NCBI GenBank assembly: GCA_947650365.1
Contig: OX393552.1
Location: forward strand, 52,521,428 to 52,585,427
Direction: 5' to 3'
Source of the DNA: Chamaelirium japonicum
Taxonomy: Eukaryota; Streptophyta; Magnoliopsida; Liliales; Melanthiaceae
DNA length: 64,000 bases
The notes below the pieces were generated by a model. The model did not search any database, was not told the DNA's origin, and worked only from the letters and a program-made list of their open reading frames with translations. The position numbers and the translations under genes were made by a program. Shown here one piece after another: positions 43,390 to 55,987 of this stretch. Position 1 is the stretch's first letter, and each line of letters opens with the position of its first letter.

Positions 43390-43448
43390 GTGATGCTTTG
43401 TCCTATGACAAACAGATGCAATACGAATCAAGGAATTCCATGAATAAT
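43390..43448 (+). CDS. CAMTA: CAMTA exon, last one in the window
   Basis: 59-bp exon after a 73-bp intron (gtaatg..ttgtttcag). Phase continues (G|GT GAT GCT) and it encodes DALSYDKQMQYESRNSMNN. It ends at a codon boundary with donor GTAAGT. Intron retention would add about 54 codons before a stop at 43608. The next exon was not found up to 64000. Confidence 0.85.
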
Positions 43449-43827
43449 GTAAGTAAAGCTGTTAGAAGTTATTTGGAGCAGGGCCATCTTAGTATTCATT
43501 GGTTAGTCCTTGCAGTATATGATAGAAGATTTGTCTTACCATCTACTGCCTTTTCCATCAAGATGTTGCTGCCCATGATACCAATGCTTGGTGTTGTTTT
43601 GACCTTGTGAGAAATGCTTGACCATGCATTATTGTGTACTTAATGGCTTTTACTAAGGCATCTGTTACTTTTTAGACAATTTAGCTGGTCGTTGAAATCA
43701 TGCACTACAAATTGAACCCAGTTCTCACTTTCATTGTGCTCCCACTCAAGGTTTCAGCTCTTAATTATTAATCTAGGTTATACAGTCGCTACCTTTCTGG
43801 AACATATTTTCCTCATTGTTAGTCATC

Positions 43828-43990
43828 GCCTAGGAAGGACGGATACTTCCCTATATTCGTCGTACCCATGTCCGATATGTATCGGATACTTGGATACACA
43901 GATACGTCTTGGATAAGTATTGGATATGCATCCATATGTATCTCAATATTTTAATTTTTTTTTACTTGGATACGTATCCCAATATTTGGG
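43828..43990. repeat. GATACG-family element fragment
   Basis: Starts taggaaggacggatacttcc, like the end of the 32720-34295 element. It contains about ten ggatac/gtatcc motifs and is cut near 43990 by the gypsy sequence. Confidence 0.65.
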
Positions 43991-43994
43991 ATCT

Positions 43995-45632
43995 TCAAAG
44001 AACCCAAAAAAACGTCATGCTAAGTGGTCTGCCTTCTTGCAAGAGTATACCTTCCATCTTAGGCACAAGGCATGAGTTATCAATCGAGTTGCCGATGCTC
44101 TTAGTCGTTGGTCGCATCTCCTAGTATCTATGCAAAATCGAGTGATCTCTTTTGATTCCCAGCGAGATCTATATAAGGACGACCATTTCTTTGGTCCGAT
44201 TTGCGAGAAATGTCAAAACTCTGGCACTGACTCTACCGCATCCTATGTCTTACAAGACGGGTTCATATTCCGCGGTATGAGGTTGTGCATCTGTGAGGGA
44301 TCCTTAATAGAGCTTATCATTGACGAGCTGCATAGTGGTGGTCTCGCTAGACATTTCGGTAAAGCCAAAAGTATTGCGTTGGTCGAAGAGATGTTTTTCT
44401 GGCCCAAGTTTCGCCAATTCGTTGAGAGATTTGTCCAACGCTGTCAAGTTTGTCAGAAATTTAAAAGACAATCACAAAATACCGGGCTTTACATTCCGTT
44501 ACCTGTTCCTACTAGGCCCTAAGAGGATGTTACGATGGATTTTATTGTTGGTTTACCTAGGACTCTTAGAAGGGTAGATTCGATTTTCGTGGTTGTCGAT
44601 CGTTTTTCGAAAATGACACATTCTATTCCTTGCAAAAAAACTTCTGATGCATATCATGTCGCTGCATTGTTTTTGAAAGAAGTTATTCGCATTCATGGAA
44701 TACCAAAATCTTTTACTTCGGCTTGGGATACACAGTTCCTAAGTTACTTTTGGAAAACTTTATTATCTAAATTAGAAAATAAACAAGAATTTAGCAATGC
44801 TTATCATCCACTAACGGATGGACAGACGGAGGTGCTCAACCAAAGTCTTGATAGCATGCTTAGATGCTTGGCATGTGAGAAACCATCCCAAATGGAATGT
44901 GATTTTACCACAAGCAAAATTTGTTTATAATAGTTCAGTAAATAGGTCTACCGGCAAATCCCCGTTTGAAATAATATATGGATACCCTGTACCTCATTTA
45001 CTTGACCTTACATCCATTTCTTGTCTGGTACTGAAAGCCATGATGCCATTGAATTATATAATTTTATCAAAAATGTGTAGAAAGATGTACTTGACAGGTT
45101 GCATGTCTCTAATACGAAATATAAAGCTGCTGCCGATAAGCACAGGAGGCAGAGACAGTATTCAGAGGGCGACTTAGTGATGGCGTATTTTAGAAAAGAG
45201 AGGTTTCTCATGGGCTCTTATCATTAGCCCAGTCAGAGGCAATTCGGCCCCTTTCGCATTTTGAAGAAACTTGGTGAGAATGCTTACCTACTAGAGATTC
45301 CCGCCGACATCGCTACATCATCGATCTTCAATGTGGCCGACTTATATGCATATCATGGGAGTATCTCCTGGCCAGAGTCAGAGACACCATCGACACTACC
45401 TTCAGACACTGAAGTAGCCGTGCGTACCGATGAGATCGAAGTCGCCATCGATGTTCGCATTACCAGAACGAGACGTGAAGAGTATCAACAATACTTGGTT
45501 CGTTGGCATGGATGTCCACCTTCAGACGCCTCATGGATTAATGAGCAGGAGTTACAACGTTTGCGAGAGGACCTTTACCAGCATATGCAGAACATTACTC
45601 GTCAGGAGTCGAGTTCTCCGAGTCGAGGGGAT
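43995..45632 (+). pseudogene. Gypsy chromovirus pol remnant: RNase H end, integrase, chromodomain
   Basis: It starts inside RNase H (a HAKWSAFLQEYT-like sequence) and passes the broken RVADALSR segment. The integrase has its zinc-binding region (LHSGGLARHFG, CQVCQKFKRQSQ), the core ([20 protein letters not shown], the second aspartate region [13 protein letters not shown]) and [19 protein letters not shown] with the catalytic glutamate. It ends with the chromodomain-like EEYQQYLVRWHGCPPSDASWI..EL. Stops at 44521 and 44928 and frameshifts are present. gag, protease and RT are missing on the left. The 3' LTR follows directly. Confidence 0.92.
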
Positions 45633-46835
45633 TGATATAGCCAAGTCACGCTACATATGCTAGTTATCTTTATTTTGATGTTCTAGTTGGTAGTAGTTTA
45701 TCTTTTGGGTTCCATCGCCCGCCTCTGGACGAAGATCGGACGTCTGGATTGCTTTCTACGACTTTTTGACCTATGGTGTGGGGTTTTATCGTACCCACGT
45801 ATTTCATGTTTTGGCCACTTATAATCTTTAGTGGATGAATAATAAAAGTGCTATGCAGGAGGACAGAAGGCGTCGAATGTCGCATCCGACGGTGCGAAGC
45901 CAAGCAAGCCTAAAGCCAAGCCAGTGGAGCCATTAGCCTAGCCTTAAAGCCATTTAAATCCATCCGGGGGTGCCCATAGTAATCCCTAATTAATAAAAGG
46001 GAATGAATTTTAAGTTGGGGGTGCCCTTAACAACCCAAACAAATGAAACGGGATTTCTCCCGTGAAGCATACCCGTGCGGATATGTTTTGCGCAAACCGA
46101 GGCCGCGACACCTATCCTGCGCGGATCCCGAGGTCTCCTCTCTTCCCTTGTGTCCCCCTCTTTGTTTTTATGCGAGGCTTTGTGGGGTTATTAAACTGAG
46201 ATAAAACCCTAATTTTGAGAGAATTATGAAGAGAAAACCCTAAAAGCTCATTACTTTGATCGAGAGATCGTGAAGGTGCGCCCTTTGTTTGCCATCGTCT
46301 TTCCCGTGTTCTTTTAGCTTCTTCTTTCGATCTTTCTTTTGCCATCTACCTCCATGTCCTCCCCGCCATTCATCTTCATCGACAAAAGCTATCCGCATAG
46401 AGATATTGAATCTCATGGGTATTATCTTTCCTCGTTTTTGATATTATCATATGATCCGTGGTTTCATGGGCGTTTGATTGCATACCGCCATAGATTCATA
46501 GTTCCTATCATAAACCTTAATCCTTATTTTGGGTTGACTTGCTTGGTACACCGTTGGATCGTCATCCGAACCCTTTATTAGTTCTTTGCATGGGTACTTA
46601 ATATTTGAAATTGTTATTTGCAAACCCTATTGAGATCTAATTTTATCCTATTGACTTAATTTCTTAATTTGGCATCATTTATGCATGCTAACTTGATTAG
46701 GGATGCTATTTCTTTATGAAAATCTGATCGTGGATAATTAGTGCTTTGCTGAAATTTACTTTTAGTTACTTAATTTAAGTCATAGCTTGTTCTAAAGTTA
46801 ACTAGCTTCCGTGTATCGCAACTGGGTTTGCATCA
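45633..46835 (+). repeat. Gypsy chromovirus 3' LTR, copy 2
   Basis: 1203 bp, TGATATAGCC..TTTGCATCA, preceded by a purine tract (gagtcgaggggat). Colinear with 11955-13161. Confidence 0.88.
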
Positions 46836-47149
46836 GGCTTGCATTGAACCTGATAACGAGTCAGTTCGACTTCTATGGCTCGAATCGGGTGCGGACATGG
46901 CTCGCACCTACTCAAACCAGAAATAAAAAGTGAAATATCTTTAGATCAACAATTCAGTTATACATGATATAAAAACAAAGCACGAGATAAATAAAAGAAC
47001 TACCTTATGGTGCAAACGAATCACCGATCAGCCTCTGGATCTTTGTGGGGGAATTAAAACAAGCAATCAGTTGTGACAAAAATTGCACATATTAATTTGT
47101 TTGAATCACATTGCAACCGACTGCTCATATATAATGGTGTAGGTAATCT

Positions 47150-47345
47150 CGTTCAGACCCTTAAATGCTCTATGCAAACCTTGTTGAATCAAGACATCCT
47201 TAACTTGGACTTGCCATAACCCAAAATCATTCTTCCCTTAAAATTTCCCCACCTCGAACTTGGTGTACGACACCTTTATAAATTTTGGAGCCATCCAAAC
47301 TTCGATTCCTTGCTCTGATGCTACTTGTTGTAAATAACACCAAAA
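47150..47345 (-). pseudogene. Copia gag fragment, minus orientation
   Basis: On the minus strand a primer-site-like string (gtagcatcagagc) is followed by KFEVGKF.GKNDFGLWQVQVKDVLIQQGLHRAFKG. This is the start of a copia-type gag (UBN2-like family) with one stop. The rest is missing. Confidence 0.7.
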
Positions 47346-47408
47346 CGAATATCTTAAAATCACATAAATAAAGGATTTATCTGGTTTACCCTTTAGGGAA
47401 ACCCTAAC

Positions 47409-47570
47409 TGATGTAGCATGATCAGTACCATCAGATCATCGCCGCATCTTCAGTTCGATACCAGAGACTTATTTTAGTCGTTTTTAATTTATGCATGGAG
47501 AACATTTGTCACATCGGGACTTTAGTCGTTTACTTTAGTTTTTGGGCTATTTTCTGCATTTTATATTAGT
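47409..47570 (+). repeat. Family B LTR fragment
   Basis: TGATGTAGCATGATCAG..ccatcagatcatcg.gcatcttcagttcg and onward matches the first 160 bp of the family B LTR (8128-8290). Cut near 47570 by the adjoining MITE. Confidence 0.75.
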
Positions 47571-47575
47571 AGTGT

Positions 47576-47726
47576 CGGTGTTCTAAAAAGCAGCCTAGGC
47601 GGCCGCCTAGGTGCTAGAAGGCCCCCCACCGCCTATCCTATTCCTAGGCGGTGCAAAAAAGCGGCCTAGGCCTCTAGGCGGGGCTAGACGGCCTAAGCGG
47701 GTCTAGGCACTAGAACGTGTATAGAT
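47576..47726. repeat. hAT-like MITE, CCTAGGCGG family, copy 2
   Basis: cggTGTTCTAAAAAGCAGCCTAGGCGG..gcactagaacgtgtatag, highly similar to 29123-29262. It directly abuts the 5' LTR of the large Tat-like element at 47729. Confidence 0.65.
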
Positions 47727-47728
47727 GC

Positions 47729-50700
47729 TGATGGTGCCAAAATTGTCACAAGCTCGTTGTCCACGTGGCACTAACGGGAGGCAACACGTGGGGACATCTG
47801 GGTCCCCCTGAGGGTCGCCCTCACCGTTGGATGCACCCTGAGCGGCGGTCGAAAGAGCGACCTCAGCCCTTTGGCCTGGGCCCGCGTTACCGAGCACGCC
47901 TGGATACTCCACCGTTCGATGTAGCGAGCTCAAGGCTCGAGGTACTTCCCGCCTTACTCGGCTCAGGCCGCCGCTTCCGATCAGCTTCATTGCGAGCTGA
48001 CGACGTCGATCTATGCGGCGGAGCATCGTGACCGTCTGATCGAGGGCTTGCACGGGCCTCTCGTTTGATCGAGATATTTGGGGGAAGAGGATAAGAGAGG
48101 GAAAAAGATAAAAGGGATATTTTTGAGAGAGAGACTTGAAAGGGTTTTTTTTGATAAGTGGGGGGTGTTGGCGTCTTTTAGAAGAGGATTAGATCAAATT
48201 GAAGGGAAGAAATCTGGGGGGATTTTTGGGGGATTTCAGAGGGGATTTTTGGGGGATTTTGGAGAAAGAAAGGGGCTGCAGAGCTCCCTCTCTATCTCGA
48301 CTCCCTTATCTCCGATGTCGGTCGACGTCGTCGAACTGCCGGCAGTGCATATGTGAGCGGCCCCCTCTTGCCATCTGCCCGCTCTCTCCCAAGCCCTCTC
48401 TCTCAAACCCCCGTCTCTCTCTCCTCTGCTTCTCCCTCCCCCTCCCTTTCTTAGGTTCTGTTGACATCGCCGCCCGATGGTCGCCGTCCAAATGGGGTGA
48501 GGCCCTTCGGGTCCCTCTCTTTGCGTTGCCAACCCAGCACGAGCGTCGGTGCTCCATCGCCTGATGACCCAACCCCGATCCGACCTCCGGCGGTCACCCC
48601 CTCCCCATGTGCCACCGCGCCGGCAACGCAGCCAGCTTCACCCCGAGCCCTCCTCCCGTTGTGATCGCACCGACAACGACCACAACCAGTCCGTGCTCCG
48701 CCGAGCCGGAGCGCCGAGACCGACCTGCACCAACTCGTTACATGCGTTCTATGTGACGGCGATGAGCCACCGGCAGCGCACCCCAAACCACCTCCTCATG
48801 TGCCACCACCTATGGCCTCCTCGACCCCGACCTCCTGCAGCCCTTGTGCCCAACTCCTTCCCCCTTGCATGGATTGTCGGCGACATCCTCGGCGACCCCC
48901 CAGGCACCGAATGACGCCCTCCTCTCCCTCATCTGCTATGGCCGGCAGGCGGCACCCCCCTTTCTGATGCAGGCGCCGATAAGGTGCACTACAATCTTAA
49001 ACCCTTTTAGGGTTTCTCTTTGGTCAATAACTAAGATTTAGTGATCAATATAGTATCGTATAAATCAAAGGACAGCAAACATGGATTATCTCACGCAGTT
49101 CTAAAGTCTATGCAATCAACATAAAGCAGATTTAAGATTTAGACAATAAAAGACGTAAGATTATCACAGAACTAATTTCAGCAAATAAGAGAATCAATCG
49201 CAGGAATAGATATTGAAATTTAACAATAGGTTTGCATCAGATTTTTCACTAAAAATAGGTTAAGCATGCTTGCTAGGGTTACCGACAGACTATAGATAGC
49301 AAAACTAATGAGTAGGCATATGTTAGGGCTTCAACTAGCGATGAAACAGGGCGATTATGGCTGCGATGCGGAGCGGAGGCAATGGAAATAAAGGAAAAAC
49401 GATGCGGATGCGATGGAAAAATAAGGTAAAGGATAGATACTGCCTGGGGTTTCCCGCCGTGGGTCGATTGCGAGGATGCGCCGATGATCCCGCACACGGA
49501 GCAAGGCCGGACGTCGGGAGAAGCCGGAACCTTCGGAAAAACACCACCGAGGCCTTCACGAGGCGAAGTCGCGGATGCGGCGAGGGTCGGGGACACGAGT
49601 CTCTCCCGGAAGCTCTCACAAAGAGGCACGAATTTCAGCAATGATCAAAAACTGAATTCTTCATCTTTTTGTAGGGTTAGGGTTTCTTTTTGGATGGCCA
49701 AGATCAAAGGGGAATAAGGGTTGGATGATGGGGATGCAAAGGCTAAGAAAGGTAAGGAAAAGAGAGAGAAACAAGGGAGAGAAGAGAGAGAGAAGAGAGG
49801 GACGGAAGCAAGGGTCGGGGTGCCTCGGGATCCGCGCGGACAAGGGGGGGCGCGACTTGCTTCACGGGAAAAGGGAAAGGGTGGGACGACATCACAATGG
49901 GAAGCCCTATTGGGCTTAAGATAAGCCCATTTAACTCCTAATTGAAGCCCATATGTTGCCACGTCATCTAAATTGAGTTATTTTGCTATCTAACCGTCGG
50001 TTTCGAGATATAATCTCGTCCGTCGGTACCCCGCAAACATACGCACCCAGATTTTTATTAATAACATGCAGAAACTCACCCGAGAAGACCCGGATTCAAT
50101 CCGAAAAGCCCTCGGATGAGATCATGGACATCCCCCATAAATTGGGCAAAAACACCAATAGTACTAAGTGCTGAATTTAGGCCATAAACATAGAAAATGG
50201 CCAAAAACTGAAATAAACGGCTACAAGTCCTCAAATGGATAATGCCTTCCATGCATAAAATAAAATGACTGAAATAAAACTCTCTGGCGACGAACTGAAG
50301 ATGCAGCGATGATCTGATGTGCTGATCAGCCCTACATCACTTTCCCTGAGCGGTGATAGCGACGGCCGCTACAGAGCTTCTCGGCGACGACATCTACGGA
50401 GCCTCTTGGCGAGGCGATGGTGAAGAAGGAGGTCCCGGTGACCCTAACCCCTTGAGGACAGAGACCGAGTGCGCGTATGGGTGTGTGTGAGCGGGCTCGT
50501 GTTTGTGCGAGTTTCTGGCATATGAGCGAGCTCGGATCAAAGGGCACCTCGGCCGGTTGTCATGGAGCCACCCTCTGACGGCTGGTCCTACGTTATCGAC
50601 CATCACGGATGAGATGCCCTGAAACCCTGTCTTCATTTGAGAGACCGAGAGACTGACATTTGTGTGAATGTAACCTGTTTGAGATTATAGTGGATTTGTT

Positions 50701-50855
50701 CGCCTCACCCGTGGTTTTTTTTTCCTCCCGTATCGGGAGGGTTTTTCCACGTAAATGCTTGTCTCCACTATTGTCTTTGGTATCATGCGTCTCGTAATGC
50801 GAACTAAACGAAAATCTCACGGACGATCTCATCCTTGAAAATTTTTGCCCCGACA
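47729..50855 (+). repeat. 5' LTR of the Tat-like element (interrupted)
   Basis: TGATGGTGCCAAAATTG..CCCCGACA. Contains the family B solo LTR at 48965-50339. Without it the LTR is about 1747 bp. The 3' copy has an extra ~60 bp near 59785. Confidence 0.88.
48965..50339 (-). mobile_element. Family B solo LTR
   Basis: 1375 bp, TGATGCAGGC..CCTACATCA, minus orientation relative to 8128-9402. Exact target duplication CTTTC at 48960-48964 and 50340-50344. The partner LTR near 59600 carries the uninterrupted site (cccccctttccctgagcgg). This is a product of LTR-LTR recombination. Confidence 0.95.
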
Positions 50856-50877
50856 TTTGGTGCCGTATGTGAGATCA
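50856..50877 (+). other. Primer binding site, Tat-like
   Basis: tttggtgccgtatgtgagat directly after the ..GACA end of the 5' LTR. Confidence 0.7.
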
Positions 50878-51429
50878 TTTAGCTGCTACGAGGGCGCCCA
50901 CAATCATGATATATGGGCCCACACGTGGTACTAAGGACAAGAGTTGGATCAATGTATTTTTGGCGAAGCTTGTAAATTGACTATTGTCGCTAGGGTCGAG
51001 CGGAGCGTAGACTATCCTGTGTCGCGGGAGACCTAACTCCCTCTAGTTGGCCTGTTGGCTCTTGCCTGAGTAGTTTGTGCTCGGCTTTTGGCCCGTCGCA
51101 GGCCGTTCAGCCTCCTGTTTTGTTTTCTAGTCGGCGGGCTCCCGTCTGTTAGTTCGCCCCGTGGGCGTCGCCATTGGTGGCTCTCCCGTAGGCTCCCGTT
51201 TTTTGTTCGCTAGCCAGTGGGCTCCTGTCTTTAGTTTGCTTGTAAGCGTCGCCGCCTTTAGCTCGCCCGTAAACTCTCGTCTAGCAGCTAGCCTTTGGAC
51301 ATCGATGCTCGTTCGCCATTTGGCCCCAGTTTGCCAACTCTCCCTAGGGCTTCAGAGCCCTAGCTCGCCTTTGGGCTCCAGATCCCCAGTTTGATGGAAG
51401 GTAGCAGACAGGTGAATGGCATCAACCAT

Positions 51430-51715
51430 CGCCTTTGACGCACGCGATCAGTTCACCCGCGATGAATCCGCACGCGATCAGCTCGCCCGCGATAAAATCT
51501 GCACGCGATCAGCTCGCCCGCGATGAATATGCACGCGATCAGCTCGCTCGCGATGATATCCGCACGCGATCAGCTCATCCGCAATGAATCTGTACACGAT
51601 CGGCTCGCCAGCGATGAAATCCACACGTGATCAGTTCTCCCGCGATAAAACCGCACGCGATCAGATCACCCGCAATGAACCTGCACGCGATCAGCTCTCC
51701 CGCGGAAGAGATTGT
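51430..51715. repeat. Tandem array, 30-31 bp unit
   Basis: About nine units of gcacgcgatcagctcgcccg plus cgatgaatcc, with small variation. Located in the non-coding interior of the Tat-like element. Upstream, 51050-51390 has looser repeats of ggctcccgt..tagttcgcc. Confidence 0.9.
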
Positions 51716-52074
51716 CTTTTACTTACAGTAGTCCCCTGCAGTAAGGCAACATGCTGATAGGTGTCAGCACCCCTGTGGAACTACGTGGACGTTGGTAGGG
51801 CAAGTTCGCAAATAGGAGTCAGTCCGGGTCTCCTCCGACTAGAGTCTTCCAGAGCATCCACCTGGCTCGGACAGGACAGGTGCATCCCCTCTGATGGCCT
51901 CAGATCGCCACCGTGCTAGCAATGCGACAAGACTCATCAAGAACCCACGTGGGCTGACACGAGGAGATATAAAAGGTAAAACGCCCGCGGTAAGTTCGCA
52001 CGCGAAGGATCCATACATGAGACCATTCGCGATAATCTCGCACACAAAGAACCCGATACGTACTCCTCTCAAGC

Positions 52075-52400
52075 TGAAAGCCGGCAAGTGGGGAGAGTCC
52101 GATGATCCACAGCCTCCCAGCTTCCTCAAAAGCAGGCGAGCTGCATGGCAGGGCACGATGCGGGCTTCCCACAAGCGGAAAGCCCGCAAGTGGGGAGAGT
52201 TCGCTGATCTGCGAAAGCGGGCGAACTTCAAGACAGAACTCAGTGCGGACTCCCCACAAGCGGAAAGCCGGTAAGTGGGGAGAGTCCGATGATCTGCGAA
52301 AGCAGGCGAGCTGCACGACAGAACTCAGTGCGGACTCCTCGCAAGCAGAAAGCCGGCAAATGAGGAGAGTCCGATGATCCACAAAAGCAGGCGAGCTGCA
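52075..52400. repeat. Tandem array, about 85-bp unit
   Basis: About four units (gcggactccccacaagcgga, agtggggagagtccgatgat, gcaggcgagctgcacgacag). Frames through it are open on both strands because the unit lacks stops; it is not a gene. Confidence 0.88.
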
Positions 52401-52679
52401 TAACACCGCTTGCAGTAAGGCTCGCACACGGAAGATCGGTCATGACAACCACTGAGATCGCCCCTGTTAAGGAGATCGCCCAACACAAGATTACCTGGGA
52501 AGTCACCTATCCTAGTCTATTCAAGCTCGAGCACGTGTAACTACGGAGTCCTTGGGGTCCTAGATCGCTCATTACCTACAGCTCGGACATCGAGGTCGCC
52601 CGAGATCAGCTCGCACGCGAGGTATCACCTTTTGCCAGAAGCTCAAAGAACACTTCAGAATATTCAGTACCAAACGTAC

Positions 52680-53575
52680 CAGAAGTGGACTTCGACCAGA
52701 CAAACAGCTCGCAGATCGCCCGCTGACAGCAGCTCGGATACCCAGCTCGCAGATCGTCTACCACCTGCAGCCAGCTCGCAGATCGCAGATTGTCTGCCAC
52801 CTGCAGCCAACTCGCAGATCGTCGGCCACCTGCAGCCTGATCGTAGCTAGCTCGCAGATCGTCTACCATCTGCAGCCAGCTTGCAGATCGTTAGCCACCT
52901 GCAGCCAGCTCGCAGATTGTCTGCCACCTGCAGCCAAATCGCAGCCAGCTCGCAGATCGTCTCCCACCTGCAGCCTGATCGTAGCCAGCTTGCAGATCGT
53001 TTGCCACCTGCAGCCTGATCGAAACCAGCTCGTAGATCGTCGGCCACCTACAGCTTGATCGCAGCCAGTTCGCAGATCGTCTGCCACCTGCAGCCAGATT
53101 GCAGCCAGCTCGTAGATCGTCTGCCACCTGCAGCCTGATCGCAGCCAACTCGCAGATCGTCTGCCACCTGCTACCTGATCGCAGCCAGCTCGCAGATCGC
53201 CTGCTACATGCAGCCTGATCGCAGTCAGCTTGCAGATTGCAGCTAGCTTGCAGATCGTTTGCCACCTGCAGCCAGCTTGCAGATCGTAGCCAGCTCGCAA
53301 ATCTTCTGCCACCTGCAGCCTGATCGCAGTTAGCTCGCAGATCGCAGCCAGCTATTAGATCGTCTGCCAACTGCAGCCAGATCGAAGCCAGCTCGCAGAT
53401 CATCTGCCAGATCGTAGCCAGCTTGCAGATCGTCTGCCACCTGCAGCCAGATTGCAGCCAGCTCGCAGATCGTCGGCCAGATTGTAGCCAGCTCGCAGAA
53501 CTTCTGCCACCTGCAGCCAGATCGCAGCCAGCTAGCAGATCGTCTGCCACCTGCAGCCAGCTGCCAGCTCGTCCA
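52680..53575. repeat. Tandem array, about 40-bp unit
   Basis: More than 20 units of ccagctcgcagatcgtctgc + cacctgcagcctgatcgcag, with shorter ~29-bp variants mixed in. It gives ASWL/QMADDLRA-type repetitive frames on the minus strand (up to 219 codons) that are artefacts. Confidence 0.92.
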
Positions 53576-54129
53576 TCTCGCAGATCGCTGCTAGCTAGTT
53601 CGCTGATATGCGAACTCTAAGCAGAACCGGGGTTCTCAGTGGCCGTCTCGAACGACCTTGAGATCGTCAGGGTAATCCACCGTCATGAGGACTTAAAGCC
53701 GAACCGGGGTCCTTCGCATTCGCATGCTGTGATCGGAAGCACCCCTGGGTGATTTAAGGGGACCCATTCGGGTGATCTGAAAATCCTTTGGTAATCCCTT
53801 GAAGCTTGACAACTTGGTAAGGTCGCAAAAAAGAAATATGAAAGCTACTAGCGTCGAAGGCTAGGGGCAAGGCCATTGTCCGCTGTCATGCGGATGCGAT
53901 AGCAAAACCCGGGTTCTGAGGATCCTTAATCGGACAGAGGGTAGCTAGCTTTTGATTCTTTTATCGCTCGTCGACCTTCCACACTTTGGCCCTTACGCTT
54001 TGTTTTGATTTTGTTATCTCTCGATTTATATTTTCATCAAGCTAGAGGGCCCCATTATTTCGTGCATATTGAGTTTTAATGCATATCGATCTTTTTGCGG
54101 TGTCGTTTATTTTTCATTGATTTAGCTAC

Positions 54130-54755
54130 CTCGTCCGGGGTATGGTCCTCAGATCGTCGGGGAAACACCATACGCGGTTTGATGCCACGCAGTTTAGCTC
54201 GTTGAGCGACTTGGTGACATCATGGGTAGACACGACGGAGACACCACACACGGCTTGATGCTACGCAGCTTAGCTCGTTGAACGACTTGGTGACATCACA
54301 GGTAAACGCGACGGGGACACCTTACGCGGCCTGGTGCCACGCAGCTTAGTTCGTTGAGCGACTTGGTGACATCACGGAGACACCACACGCGGCCTGATGC
54401 CACGTAGGTTAGCTCGTCGAGCGACCTGGTGACATCACGGGCAGGCGAATGAGACCACAGGCAGCCTGATGTCACGCAACTTAGCTCGTTGAGCGACCTG
54501 GTGACATCACGGGCAGACGCGACGGAGACACCACACGCGGCCTGATGCCATGCTGGTTAGCTCGTTGAGCGATCCGGCGACATCATGGGCAGACGCGACG
54601 GACTTACGCGGCATGGTGCCATGCAGGTTAGCTTGTTGAGCGACCTGGTGACATCACGGGCAAACGCGACAGAGACACCACACGCGGCCTGATGCCACGC
54701 AGCTTAGTTTGTTGAGCGACCTGGTGACATCACGGGCAGACTCGACGGAGACACC
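54130..54755. repeat. 76-bp tandem array, left part
   Basis: About eight units (cgcggcctgatgccacgcag, ttagctcgttgagcgacctg, gtgacatcacgggcagacgc, gacggagacac). Spacing between ttagctcg motifs is mostly exactly 76 bp. Interrupted at 54756 by an LTR-like insertion. Confidence 0.93.
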
Positions 54756-55987
54756 TGATGCAGAAGAGCCTACTACGTGCAGTTTTTCTACAGCTGATGG
54801 CGTATTTTCATCCGCGCCGGAGATCCAGGAACCCGATCGTCGATCCGTCTGCATCAGTGGAAAGCTTAATCGAAGCCCCACAGTTTTGGTTTTTATTTTA
54901 TTTCGATCCGACCAACGGATCTTTAGTTATTTCAGTTTTTATTTCTGGTTTGGGTAGGTGCGAGCCATGTTCGCATCCGGTTCGAGCCACAGATGCCGAA
55001 CTGACTCATTTTTGTGTTAGGTTTTAGGCCGTAGGATTTTAAGTTAAATTAGATCTCAATGGATGAGATTCAAGGGAGACTAAAAACCCTAAATCCTAGC
55101 CAACCGCACCCCATACCCGGCCGGCCCCCCTTGCGCGCGTCCCTCTCTCTCTCTCCTCCCGCGCGGGTTTTCTCTCTCCTCCCGCGTCCGTCTCTCTCTC
55201 TACCCGATCGGTCTCTCTTCCCTTTCTTTCCTTTTGTGTTTTCTTTTGGTTGTGCCCCTATAAAGCCTAAACCCTAATTGCTAAGGAGGGGAGATGAATA
55301 TGAATTGAAACCCTAGAAACGTTGAAGCGGCTCGCTTGTTCGGTTTATCCTTTCCGACGAATTCTTCCTTGCTTCTCATCCTGTTCTTCCTTCGCAAGCT
55401 TCTATCCCGTCGCCTCGCTATTCATCCACGGCTTCACGGAAGATCGACGTGGAGTTTCTTCTTCTTCAAGATCATCGTCTCGGCTTCTTCACCCCGTCTT
55501 CTGAGCCACGCCTCCCCTTCCGCGCCATTCCTCTGCAACACGGAGTATCGGAAAGCTGCCGGCATTGACCTAAGCACGGTTTGGATTGTCCTCTGATTTT
55601 TCATGTGATAGTTTCCTTTCCAGTAACCGGCCTTGTTGCTGATTTTATGTTAGGATCCCTAAATTTCTGTTTTCCCGAGAGTCTCATCCATTAGGATTTA
55701 TCGTTTAGGTTTATGGTTGTTCTTTGATACATTGGCATAATATTTGAGATAGTGATTGTTATCATTGCTGGAATTCAGTCCCTATAATCTGAAATTAATG
55801 TTCTTCTTGTCAGTTTTATGATTTCATTAGCTTAAATCTGATTGGGATTGAATGGATGATGAACCATGATAATAGGCTTTGCTGAAATCTGGTTTTTGTG
55901 TGCTGAAATCTGATTTTATTGTTTAAATTCTGCACTTGGGTTAAATTAAGCATACGCATCGCATCAAGTTGGTACTTGATCCCATCA
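54756..55987 (+). mobile_element. Candidate solo LTR inside the 76-bp array
   Basis: 1232 bp, TGATGCAGAAG..TTGATCCCATCA, splitting one repeat unit with 5-bp duplication ACACC (54751-54755, 55988-55992). A TATA-like cctataaag lies at 55258-55266. Near its end GCATCA|agttggta (55961-55974) looks like an LTR end followed by a primer-site start, so a scrap of internal sequence may remain. The pyrimidine-rich 5' UTR-like region resembles other LTRs here. Confidence 0.7.

Noticed and set aside
48078-48914. Arginine/proline-rich frames in the Tat-like LTR, seen again at 57714-58690
   Set aside because: GC-rich LTR sequence present in both LTRs; the frames differ between copies by frameshift and have no motif.
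51839-53620. Long frames on both strands, up to 219 codons
   Set aside because: They follow the 85-bp and 40-bp tandem arrays; the proteins are simple repeats of the unit.
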